Part shown: piece after piece, positions 1-9,389 of the stretch
Numbering within the stretch: position 1 is the first letter of the stretch
Layout: each line of letters begins with the position of its first letter
Source of the DNA: Spiroplasma litorale
GTDB lineage: Bacteria > Bacillota_I > Bacilli_A > Mycoplasmatales > Mycoplasmataceae
Direction of reading: 5' to 3'
Length of the DNA stretch: 64,000 nt
NCBI RefSeq assembly: GCF_001267155.1
Contig: NZ_CP012357.1
Location: 1,116,001-1,180,000 of the forward strand
Translations under genes and position numbers: made by a program
Notes under the pieces: generated by a model
The model's input: only the letters and a program-made list of their open reading frames with translations
The model's database searches: none
Told to the model about the DNA's origin: nothing

Positions 1-1
1 A

Positions 2-151
2 ATATATTTTATGAGCGTTAAAGGTTATATGAACAATAGACTATTTGATATATTTATTTATAAATTAAATTATAAAGTTAAAATTATAAATGATGAAATA
101 GAGTACTTTAATTTAAATAAAGTATATAAAAAAAGTATATCTATATATTAA
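2..151 (+). CDS. 3' end of an unrecognised gene (partial)
   Basis: An open frame enters from the left edge and ends at TAA 149-151. It gives about 49 residues rich in Lys, Asn, Tyr and Ile, with the end reading KKSISIY. No domain is recognisable. It lies on the same strand as the lipoprotein that follows, which has its own promoter. A chance open frame is possible in such AT-rich DNA. Confidence 0.4.
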   Translation: MYFMSVKGYMNNRLFDIFIYKLNYKVKIINDEIEYFNLNKVYKKSISIY

Positions 152-203
152 AAATTCTAAATGGTATTTTTTCTATTTTAATTTTATTCCATAAAAAAAA
201 TGA

Positions 204-209
204 TATAAT
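204..209 (+). promoter_or_regulatory. extended -10 promoter element
   Basis: The sequence TGATATAAT (201-209) carries a perfect TATAAT with an upstream TG, 33 bases before the ATG of the small lipoprotein. No good -35 box is seen, which fits an extended -10 promoter. Confidence 0.5.
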
Positions 210-241
210 TACCATAATAGCAAAAGCTATAGGAGGAATAT

Positions 242-790
242 ATGAAAAAATTATTAACTTTATTTGGAGCAATTGGTCTTATGTCATCAAGTGCAATCTT
301 ATCAGCAAATGTAGTTTCATGTGGAGATACAACTACTGAAGATAACTCAAAACCCTTAACTTATAAAGAAGGTAAAAAAGATTCTGACATTGTTGAATTA
401 TTAAAAAAAGAAGATACTAAAATTGGCACTGAAGGAAAACCTTTACAAACAGAAGCTTCAAAGTTAGCTTCAGATTATAAAGATACAACTAGCGAAGAAT
501 ATGGTGGCATTCAAATTGAAGGTACAGTAATATCATCATTTTTAGGTACAGGCGGAAAGGCTTTCATTGATGAAGTAAATGAAATCTATAACGAAACTGG
601 AGACCTTAAAATCGGTCAAGAAGGTACAAAATTGGTTGCATACCTAATGACAATAAAAGGAACTAAAGGTGAAAGTAAATTTAATTTAGCAGTTATAAAA
701 GTTGAAATGGAAGCAAATGCAGAAACTGGAAAAATGTCAACAAAATTTTCAAAAGACTTTAAAATAGAAGTAACAATACCTGCAGAATAA
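242..790 (+). CDS. Spiroplasma-type lipoprotein
   Basis: This 182-residue protein is probably anchored on the outer face of the membrane. It begins with a Lys-containing signal peptide (MKKLLTLFGAIGL) and a lipobox-like ANVVSC with the lipid-attachment Cys near residue 27, followed by an acidic, Thr-rich stretch. The mature part is hydrophilic and shows no known domain. A strong ribosome-binding site (AGGAGG, 231-236) sets the start. It is monocistronic, with an extended -10 promoter upstream and a hairpin terminator just after the stop. The function is unknown. Confidence 0.85.
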   Translation: MKKLLTLFGAIGLMSSSAILSANVVSCGDTTTEDNSKPLTYKEGKKDSDIVELLKKEDTKIGTEGKPLQTEASKLASDYKDTTSEEYGGIQIEGTVISSFLGTGGKAFIDEVNEIYNETGDLKIGQEGTKLVAYLMTIKGTKGESKFNLAVIKVEMEANAETGKMSTKFSKDFKIEVTIPAE

Positions 791-798
791 CATTTTAT

Positions 799-826
799 AA
801 AATGGTTAAATAACCATTTTTTTTAT
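799..826 (+). terminator. rho-independent terminator of the lipoprotein gene
   Basis: The arms AAATGGTTA and TAACCATTT are separated by two bases and followed by a T run, immediately after the lipoprotein stop codon. It may also end transcription of the convergent gene at 842. Confidence 0.75.
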
Positions 827-841
827 TTAGAATAATTAACC

Positions 842-1564
842 TTAAACAATTTGTAAATTATTAATTTCAGGGTTTTGGTTTTTTATTTTTTTATTATATA
901 AGTTTATTATATTTTGATTTTTAATGAGCTTAGATATATGTAAAATATTCCCAAACTCTACTAAAATTAAGTAATTGTTTATTTCATGGGCATCATTAGA
1001 TATGTGACTTGCAATAATAATTGTTTTTTCTTCTTTTTTTATTGCCTTAATTATATTTACAAGTATATTTTTTAAATATAAATTCTCTTTTAAATTAATT
1101 TCTCTTTCTAAATTATGATCTAATTCTATTATCAATGTGCAAGCAATTATGACTTGTCTAGCTTGTTGAAATGTAAGGTTTTTAATTTTTTTTCTAGTAT
1201 GTTTTTTAATATTCATATAACTTAATAAGTTTTTTAGTATTTTAATATTTTGTTTTTTATTAATATTATTAGAACATATTTGTTTAATGTACTTATTAAC
1301 TTTCATATTTAAAGGCAGGATGTTATTGTTTAAATAATTATAGTTTATAAAATTATTTGAATTTTTATTTATATTAATAATTTTTTTATTTGCATTAATC
1401 TTAAGTTCATTAAAAATTGCTTTTGTGTTAGTTGTATATCCAGATTTGTTATTCCCTACAATTTCAATAATAGGTTTATTAGAAATATCATATTCTATGT
1501 CATATGAATCATATGATAATTGTTTTTTATTATTTTTTTTATGAAACTTAAATTTGTTTGTCAT
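842..1564 (-). CDS. degenerate ABC-transporter ATPase-like protein
   Basis: This 240-residue protein keeps the outline of an ABC ATPase but lacks the catalytic motifs. The Walker A position reads GNNKSGYTT, so the P-loop Lys is missing. A signature-like helix (LTFQQARQVIIACTLIIELD) stands where LSGGQ and Walker B should be, and IIIASHIS keeps the shape of the switch-His strand. It is very rich in Asn, Ile and Lys. The start is supported by AAAGGTG upstream. The next gene upstream encodes a polytopic membrane protein, and both have the same palindromic operator-like element, so the two may form one transport or regulatory unit. Family assignment is inferred from motif order. Confidence 0.6.
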   Translation of the reverse strand: MTNKFKFHKKNNKKQLSYDSYDIEYDISNKPIIEIVGNNKSGYTTNTKAIFNELKINANKKIININKNSNNFINYNYLNNNILPLNMKVNKYIKQICSNNINKKQNIKILKNLLSYMNIKKHTRKKIKNLTFQQARQVIIACTLIIELDHNLEREINLKENLYLKNILVNIIKAIKKEEKTIIIASHISNDAHEINNYLILVEFGNILHISKLIKNQNIINLYNKKIKNQNPEINNLQIV

Positions 1565-1668
1565 AATAGCACCTTTCTAAATCAATATAAAAAATAAAAG
1601 ATAAACTTTTAATTTTTATATTAATTTTTTAAGTTATGTTCAATGAATTTAAAAAAATGAAGATTATC

Positions 1669-1695
1669 ATTTATGTAAGATTTTCTTACATAAAT
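1669..1695. promoter_or_regulatory. operator-like palindrome upstream of the ABC-like gene
   Basis: An 11-base perfect inverted repeat, ATTTATGTAAG and CTTACATAAAT, is separated by five bases. On the minus strand a TATAAT (complement of 1697-1702) lies directly upstream of it, so a bound protein would cover the transcription start of the gene ending at 842. Its right half plus the promoter (CTTACATAAATATTATAAT) recurs exactly at 2641-2659. Confidence 0.6.
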
Positions 1696-1792
1696 ATTAT
1701 AATCAATATTTAAGTATAATATTTGTTTATTAAACATAGTGCAATTAATTTTATAAATTGAAATTAATTTCAACAGTATTTTTAATAAATAT

Positions 1793-2566
1793 TTATATGT
1801 TTAAAGTTTGATAACTTTTTTTAAACTTAATATTTTTATATTTTAGTGTTATTGTATAGATCAATATTAGTGTTGTACCAATCAAAATAATAAAATTAAT
1901 TGGACTTAAAGCTAAAAATACAATTATTAAAAATAATGATGATAGTGGGAATCATATGTTTGGTTTAATAAAATATAATAATGAGATGATCAAAGATATA
2001 AAGGAAACAAATATAAAAACATTAGCTAAAATGTAATTTATTAAGTTGTAATTATTTAAATGTATATTTACAATTTTTTTTATTATGAATAATATAGAGG
2101 TAAAAATTAGTAATGTGTTTGCTAAAGTTGTTTGAATTTTTAATCTTGTTTCAATATTTAAACCAATTAATCTTAAATGATTTAATATTGTTAATATTAT
2201 AGTTATAAAAATCAAACCGCTAACTAAAATTTTTACTGCATTTATTTCACTATATATAATATTATTTAGAAATAAGTTAATTGTTATTCCTAAAAATAAT
2301 ATAAATATATAAGTATACAAAAACTTCTCAAATTTATTTTTATATAATAAAATCCAAAACATCAAACTAATAAATAAAATTATTGTTGCTATTCCATCGA
2401 ATATAATATTTAATATATTGTTTTTCAAATATATCATTGGGTTAGATATACTAAAATAATTAATTATATGTAAAATACATCCAAAAAATATATTTACAGC
2501 AATACTCAATATAGATAACAACAATAACAAAAGAAGTAAATAAAAATTTTTATTTCTTAGTGTCAT
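1793..2566 (-). CDS. polytopic membrane protein, unknown
   Basis: This 257-residue protein is almost entirely hydrophobic, with about seven or eight predicted membrane segments and no soluble domain. One in-frame TGA (Trp, near residue 205) must be read through. AAAGGC precedes the ATG. It could be the membrane partner of the degenerate ABC ATPase encoded downstream, because both genes have matching operator and promoter sequences, but they are 228 bases apart and not clearly one transcript. No family is recognised. Confidence 0.75.
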
Positions 2567-2628
2567 TAAATATGCCTTTCTGTTAAAAATATTTAGATTA
2601 ATATTTTATTAATTAATTTAATTAATAA

Positions 2629-2659
2629 GGTAAGTTTGTACTTACATAAATATTATAAT
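2629..2659. promoter_or_regulatory. second operator-like palindrome with -10 box
   Basis: GTAAGT, TTGT, ACTTAC form a perfect palindrome (2630-2645). The adjoining 19 bases CTTACATAAATATTATAAT are identical to 1685-1703 and contain, on the minus strand, a TATAAT box for the membrane-protein gene. The shared half-site suggests control by one regulator. Confidence 0.6.
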
Positions 2660-2746
2660 TTATACTTTTAGATATATTTATATTGATTTATTTTTAATTT
2701 TTATTTTTTAATATAAAATTTATTTTTATTAAATACTTAAAAAAAA

Positions 2747-2780
2747 TAAAAAAATACACTTGCTTTAAGTGTATTTTTCT
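2747..2780 (-). terminator. terminator after tuf
   Basis: The stem AAAATACACTT / AAGTGTATTTT with loop GCTTT is followed, reading the minus strand, by a T run. It lies directly after the tuf stop codon. Confidence 0.8.
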
Positions 2781-2793
2781 ATTTTTTAAATTA

Positions 2794-3981
2794 CTATTTT
2801 TCAATACCAGTAACTGTACCAGCACCAATTGTTCTTCCACCTTCTCTAATTGAGAATTTTGTACCTTGTTCAACAGCAATTGGTTTAATTAATTCAATAA
2901 TTAATTCAACGTTGTCTCCAGGCATAACCATGTCTGTTCCTTGTGGTAAGTGAACTTCCCCAGTAACGTCTGTTGTACGGAAATAGAATTGTGGTCTATA
3001 CTTGTTAAAGAATGGTTTGTGACGTCCACCTTCTTCTTGAGTTAAAGCATAAACTGATGCTACAAGTTTTGTATGAGGATTAATTGTTCCTGGTTTTGCA
3101 AGAACTTGTCCACGTTCGATATTGTTTCTATCAACACCTCTTAATAGTGCTCCAACATTATCTCCAGCTTCTGCATAGTCTAATAATTTTCTAAACATTT
3201 CTAATCCAGTAACAACAACTTTTTTTCTTTCTTCTACTAAACCAACGATTTCAACTTCATCATTAGTTTTAATAACTCCTCTTTCAACTCTACCAGTTGC
3301 AACAGTTCCACGTCCTGTAATTGTGAAAACGTCTTCAACAGGCATTAAGAAAGTTTTTTCTTTATCACGAACTGGTGTTGGGATATATGCATCAACTGCG
3401 TTCATTAGTTCTTCAACTTTTTCAACTCATTTTGCATCACCATTTAATGCTCCAAGAGCTGAACCATATATAACTGGTGCTCCATCTCCATCAAATTCGT
3501 ATTGACTTAATAATTCTCTAACTTCCATTTCAACAAGTTCAATTAGTTCTTGATCATCAACCATGTCACATTTATTTAAAAATACAACGATTGCTGGAAC
3601 TCCAACTTGTCTTGAAAGTAAGATGTGTTCTCTAGTTTGAGGCATAGGTCCATCAGTTGCAGCAACAACTAAGATAGCCCCATCCATTTGTGCAGCACCT
3701 GTAATCATGTTTTTAACATAATCGGCGTGACCTGGACAGTCTACGTGTGCGTAGTGTCTTTTATCTGTTTTATATTCAACGTGTGATGTATTAATTGTAA
3801 TACCACGTTCTCTTTCTTCTGGTGCGTTATCAATATTTGCGTAATCTTTAAATTCAGCTCCACCTTTTGCTGCTAAAACTTTAGTAATTGCAGCAGTTAA
3901 AGTAGTTTTACCGTGGTCAACGTGACCAATTGTTCCGATATTAACGTGGGGTAAACTACGGTCGAATGCTTCTTTTGCCAT
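2794..3981 (-). CDS. tuf: elongation factor Tu
   Basis: This 395-residue GTPase delivers aminoacyl-tRNA to the ribosome. The G1 loop GHVDHGKTT lies near residues 19-27, DCPGH (G3) and NKCDM (G4) follow, and domains 2 and 3 are complete up to GTVTGIEK. The start MAKEAFDRS is chosen because AAAGGAATTG sits just upstream; an ATG three codons earlier is less likely. One Trp (VEKW region) is coded by TGA. The length is normal for bacterial EF-Tu. It is the last gene of the str cluster, but a 96-base gap with its own promoter-like sequence suggests extra independent transcription. Confidence 0.98.
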
Positions 3982-4026
3982 AATATTCAATTCCTTTCAT
4001 AATTAATTTTTTAAAATGTCATATTA

Positions 4027-4054
4027 ATTTTAATTGATTTTGTATAAAATACAA
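4027..4054 (-). promoter_or_regulatory. promoter upstream of tuf
   Basis: On the minus strand TTGTAT (complement of 4049-4054) and TAAAAT (complement of 4027-4032) are 16 bases apart in the fusA-tuf gap. This would allow strong separate expression of tuf. Confidence 0.5.
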
Positions 4055-4077
4055 TAATATTTTATTTTAAGTTTTTA

Positions 4078-6147
4078 TTATTTTTGAGACTTTTTAATTA
4101 TCTCTTCTGAGATATTTTTTGGTGCTTCATTATAGTGACTAAACATCATTGTATAATTTCCACGACCTTGAGTAAATGATCTCAATTCAGTTGCATAACC
4201 AAACATTTCTGATAATGGTACTTTTGCTTTTACTGTTTGAGCATTACCTCTTTGTTCAGAACCTTCAATTAAACCACGTTTTGATGATATGTTACCCATA
4301 ACATCTCCATAGTATTCATCTGGTACAGTTACTTCAACTGACATTATTGGTTCTAATAATACTGGGTTAACTTTTTTTGCAGCTTCTTTTAATGCTAATG
4401 AAGCTGCAATTTTATAAGCCATTTCACTTGAGTCAACATCATGATATGATCCATCAACAATTGTTGCTTTAACATCAATCATTGGGAATCCAGCAAGCAC
4501 ACCATTTTGTAATGCGTTTTCTAATCCAGATTTTGCAGCATTGATATATTCTTTTGAGATTTTACCCCCAACAATTTTATCAACTCACTCAAATCCTTTA
4601 TCATGATTTGGTTCAAATTCAATCACAACGTGTCCATATTGACCACGTCCTCCTGATTGTTTTACATATTTACCTTCAACTTTTGCTGATTGTTTAATAG
4701 TTTCTCTATATGAAACCTGAGGTGCACCAACATTAGTTTCGACTTTAAACTCTCTTTTTAATCTGTCGACAATAATATCAAGGTGCAATTCACCCATACC
4801 AGCAATAATTGTTTGACCAGTTTCTTCATCTGTATATGTTCTAAATGTTGGATCTTCTTCTGATAATTTATTTAAAGAAATTCCTAATTTTTCTTGATCA
4901 GCTTTTGTTTTTGGTTCAAGAGCTAAGTGAATAACTGGTTCTGGGAAGATCATTGATTCAAGTATAATTGGATTTTTTTCATCAGATAATGTATCACCAG
5001 TTGTTGTATCTTTAAGACCAACAGCTGCTGCTATATCTCCAGCATACACTTCTTCAATTTCTTCTCTATTGTTTGCGTGCATTCTTAATAAACGTCCAAC
5101 ACGCTCTTTTTTATCTTTTGTAGCGTTTAATACATAACTACCTTTATTTAAAACTCCAGAATAAACTCTAAAGAATGTAAGTTTTCCTACAAATGGGTCA
5201 GTCATTATTTTAAATGCTAATGCAGAGAATGGTTCATCATCTGTTGAATGTCTTTCTGATTCTGTTCCATTTGGTAGTTCACCTTTAATTGATGGAACAT
5301 CTAAAGGTGATGGTAAATATGCAACAACTGCATCTAATAATAATTTAACACCTTTATTTTTGAATGCAGATCCAGCTAAAACTGGGAAGAATTCAGCTGA
5401 GATAACACCTTTACGGATTGCTCTTTTTAGTTCATCGATTGTGATTTCTCCACCATCTAAGAATTTCATCATTAATTCTTCATCATATTCAACTGCAACT
5501 TCAACTAATTGAGCTCTTAATTCTTCTGCTTGTGCTTGTAATTCACTTGGTATATCAATTGGTTTTGCAATTTCTTCTGCAGCACCATCAAAGTGTCATG
5601 CTTTCATTTCAACTAAATCAATAATACCTGAAAAATTATCTTCAGCTCCAATTGGTAATTGTATTGGAGCAGCTTTAGCTCCTAATCTATCACCAATTGT
5701 TTTAACAGAGTAAATAAAGTCAGCCCCTGTTTTATCCATTTTATTTACAAAAACTATTCTTGGTACTCTATATGTTGTTGCTTGACGTCAAACTGTTTCA
5801 GTTTGTGGTTCAACACCACTTTGTCCGTCAAGAACAGCAACAGCACCATCTAATACTCTTAAAGATCTTTCAACTTCAACTGTGAAGTCAACGTGACCAG
5901 GAGTATCAATAATATTAAACCTATGGTCTGCTCAAAATGCAGTAGTTGCAGCAGATGTAATTGTTATACCACGTTCTTGTTCTTGTGCCATTCAGTCCAT
6001 TTGTGATTCACCTTCGTGAGTTTCACCAATTTTATGAATTTTACCAGTGTGGAATAAAATACGTTCTGTTGTTGTAGTTTTACCCGCATCAATGTGAGCC
6101 ATAATACCAAAGTTTCTTGTTTTATCTAAACTATATTCTCTTGGCAT
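4078..6147 (-). CDS. fusA: elongation factor G
   Basis: This 689-residue translocation GTPase is complete. It starts [18 protein letters not shown] with the P-loop [14 protein letters not shown] near residue 20, then DTPGHVDF and NKMDK. Domains II-V are present, including the GGRGQYGHV region near residue 500 and a C-terminal domain ending EEIIKKSQK. Several Trp residues are coded by TGA. AGGAGGA six bases upstream fixes the start. It follows rpsG with an 18-base gap in the str operon. The length is typical of the family. Confidence 0.98.
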
Positions 6148-6165
6148 AAATGCTCCTCCTTAAAA

Positions 6166-6633
<468 letters not shown>

Positions 6634-6651
6634 TGTATTTCTCCTTTCTAA

Positions 6652-7071
6652 CTATTTTTTTTCTTTAGGTCTTTTAGCACCGTAAAGTGAACGACTTTGC
6701 ATTCTTTTATTAACACCTGTTGTATCAAGTGTTCCTCTTATTATATGGTAACGAACCCCAGGTAAGTCTTTAACCCTTCCACCACGTATCAAAACAACAC
6801 TATGTTCTTGTAAGTTGTGTCCTTCTCCAGGTATATATGCAGTAACTTCCATACCATTTGTTAATCTAACCCTTGCATATTTTCTTAGCGCAGAGTTAGG
6901 TTTTTTAGGGGTCATAGTCGCAACCCTTGTACATACTCCTCTTTTTTGAGGAGATGATAATTTAGTTACTTTTTTTAATAAAGTATTAACTCCTCTATTC
7001 AAAGCTGGAGCTTTAGTTTTTCAGGATTTAGCTTTTCTTGGTTTTCTAACTAATTGGTTAATTGTAGCCAT
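6652..7071 (-). CDS. rpsL: 30S ribosomal protein S12
   Basis: This 139-residue protein of the decoding centre is the first gene of the str operon. It begins [16 protein letters not shown] and contains [11 protein letters not shown] and the [28 protein letters not shown] blocks around the decoding loop. The Lys positions often altered in streptomycin resistance appear wild type (TPKKPNS and GRVKDLPGV). A Trp in the first 20 residues is coded by TGA. GGAGGATACTTA precedes the ATG. Confidence 0.97.
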
Positions 7072-7123
7072 TAAGTATCCTCCTTTCCACAATACCGAGT
7101 GTTTTCTATGTTACACAAAAGTA

Positions 7124-7129
7124 ATTATA
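7124..7129 (-). promoter_or_regulatory. -10 box for the str operon
   Basis: A perfect TATAAT is present on the minus strand 53 bases upstream of the rpsL ATG. The -35 region is poorly defined. The remaining gap up to 7335 shows no other feature. Confidence 0.4.
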
Positions 7130-7335
7130 TACTTGTTTTTAACAACTTTCTATATTTTTTTAAATATTGATTAAAATTATTCTCTAATTGTAATATTTTA
7201 AAATAAAGTATTTTCTTTTAAGAGTTTGTTATTAAACCAATGAAATATAACTTATAAATATAAAATATGGTTTAAAATTAAGATATATTGAAATAGTTTT
7301 TATGAGTTTTAAAAAACACATATTATGAGGTACTT

Positions 7336-8337
7336 ATGAGAAAGTCCAGTATTGAAATATTAAGGTTTTTATGTGCGCTCGCAGTAGTTTTTTTTCATGT
7401 TGGTGGTATTAAAGAATTATGACCTACATGGTTATATGTAGTATTTGCACCAATTGCGGAGGTTCCTATACCAGTATTTATAATTATAACTGGTTATATG
7501 TCTTTTAATAATACAAAAAATAGAGGAGTGTACTATATAATAACATGTCTTTATTACTATTTACTTTTTTTAGGAGTAGAAACTCTTTTAAATATTGATA
7601 ACAATAGCTTTGAGTTTAAATCAATTTTAAAAGGTGGATCAAGATGATGATACTTATGATCTATGATTCCAGTTTACATACTTGGTCCAATTTTTAATAT
7701 AATTTCAAAAAGTTTGACTAAAAGACAGCTTTTATTTTTTATAGTTGTACTATTTATCATATTTTATTCTTTATCAAGAATAAAATATGATTTCCCGCCA
7801 TCTGCTGGCAATGTTTTATATTTAAGTTGTGGCTATTTTGTAGGTACTTGATTAAAAAAACACGAAAATGACGTAAGTCTAAAAATTAGGTTAAATTGTT
7901 CATATGCATATATTTTATTAATGACACTTTGTGAAATAATAATCTTTGCAATTACTAATTATGTCGATGACTCACCAGTTGGTCCACACGTTCTAGTTTT
8001 AGCAATTGCAATATTTACTATATTTAACAACCTAAATATAAAGAATAAAAAAATATATAATTTTTTAGGAATGCTAGCACTACCTATTTATTTATTTCAT
8101 TATTCATTTTTTGAAAAACTATTAAAATATTTATATCCTTTGATTAGTAATTTAAATAGCAATCTAATACTTTTAATTTTATTATTAAGCACTTCTTTAG
8201 TTATATTTATATTTTGCGCAATAATTATATACCCAATGAACTATGCAACTAAGTATACAAATAAACTTATGTTATTAATATATTTTAAAATAATTAATAA
8301 AAATAAAGCGATTAAAGCGATTGATCAAAAAAAATAA
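7336..8337 (+). CDS. acyltransferase 3 family membrane protein
   Basis: This 333-residue protein belongs to the acyltransferase 3 (OafA/WecH-like) family, which moves acyl groups onto sugars or other surface molecules at the membrane. The N-terminal block SSIEILRFLCALAVVFFHVG carries the family's characteristic R..A...V..FH pattern, including the conserved His. About ten hydrophobic segments follow, and the late LPIYLFHYSFFE segment carries the second family His. Seven Trp are visible, mostly TGA (for example GGSRWWYLWS). The gene stands alone with a terminator right after the stop. In a wall-less organism the acceptor could be a glycolipid or capsule-like polysaccharide, which is inference. 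Confidence 0.85.
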
Positions 8338-8361
8338 TTCCACGATAGAATTATTTTTTTT
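8331..8361 (+). terminator. terminator of the acyltransferase gene
   Basis: The arms AATAATTC and GAATTATT flank a CACGATA-type loop and are followed by a run of eight T, overlapping the acyltransferase stop codon. Confidence 0.7.
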
Positions 8362-8772
8362 ACTTTTAATTTCTTTCAGACATACCTTTAACATCAAAGT
8401 AGTATTTTTATATTCATAACTATAACCATTTTTTGCATCAATATGAAAACGCTTATAATCTAAATTGTATGTTAGTGCTAAATTTCAAAAATGTGATTGA
8501 TTCACTATGTACTCTAATTTTTGCATATTTTTTTCTTTATATATTTGAAAATATTGCTTTGTTCTCGTTGCATACAATGAGAATTACTTTTGTACAATTG
8601 GGTCTCCGTTTTCATTATATTCTACCGTTGTGTGTGTACAATTCATCAAAGAATATCGAATTTCATTCTGAATGTCCAGGATATGATTATTTTGAAACCA
8701 TTTCAACATCTTTTCTTTTAAATCTCGAATAACTTCTTTATTTTCATCTAATAATTTCTTATTTTCGTTCAT
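8360..8772 (-). pseudogene. broken gene with in-frame TAA, unknown family
   Basis: Minus-strand frame starting MNENKKLLDENKEVIRDLKE runs 62 codons to a TAA (8584-8586). It then continues open in the same frame for about 75 codons (FSLYATRTKQYFQIYKEKN... HFWNLALTYNLDYKRFH...), including a TGA Trp, up to the acyltransferase terminator where the true end seems to be lost. This is most simply a gene inactivated by a nonsense mutation and a 3' deletion. The N-terminal part is a charged helix. No family is recognised. Confidence 0.45.
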
Positions 8773-8921
8773 TTTTTACTTAATTCAAAATCACTATTAT
8801 TGCTAGATTTTGTTTTTGAATCTTTTCTAAAGACAAAAACATTACTTGAAAGCAATGAATCATATATATAATTTTTAATAACTTTTTTATCTTCTTTGGA
8901 AACGTTTAAGTTTCTAAACAT
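8748..8921 (-). CDS. small unknown ORF overlapping the broken gene
   Basis: This 57-residue frame (MFRNLNVSKEDKKVIKNYIY...) ends with a TGA Trp and a TAG, overlapping the next frame by 25 bases. Upstream the frame is cut off by a T-run frameshift near 8942-8950, so this may be the tail of a larger broken gene rather than a functional small protein. Confidence 0.25.
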
Positions 8922-8988
8922 TTCTATAATATTATATAATAAAAAAAACTTTTTTGTTTTGTTCTAATTCATTTAATTTTAATCATAG

Positions 8989-9078
8989 AGCATGGTATTT
9001 AAATTTAATACTATCGTAGAATTTGAAAATAATTTTTATTGATTAATTGTAAAAAGAACTAATCTTTAATAATATATA
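8989..9078 (+). repeat. relic of the repeat also seen at 15.7 and 23.2 kb
   Basis: The stretch TTTAAATTTAATACTATCGT and the bases after it align closely with 23163-23226 (plus strand) and with the complement of 15675-15735. All three encode a similar tail (KFN[ST][VI][IV][ED]F). It looks like the 3' end of an old mobile-element gene. Confidence 0.4.
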
Positions 9079-9389
9079 TAATAAAAAAAGCAAATATCAT
9101 ACATATTATTGGTATTTTTATTGTTGTATATTCTTTTTTAAAAAATATTTTTTTATAGTGTTGAATATTTAAAAATTTGCTTAAAAGATACATAAATTTA
9201 AAAGAGTTTATAAATAAAATAAATATATTTAAACTATATTTTAACCAAGTAAAAAGAAAATTTATATTAAACTAAAACTTAATAAAAAGGGTTTTCATTA
9301 AGTCTATTACATAAAATAAATGTTAATGTTTATATTTGGGTTTTATTATTAATGTACCATATAGTTTTTTTAAACTTTATTGATTGAAT
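9079..9389. other. AT-rich gap without recognisable genes
   Basis: About 310 bases of very AT-rich DNA at the 3' side of the large lipoprotein gene. No open frame with coding character, tRNA or convincing terminator is visible. Confidence 0.5.

Noticed and set aside
8433-8732. A 99-codon plus-strand frame.
   Set aside because: It lies opposite the minus-strand broken gene, which has better coding character and TGA Trp use.
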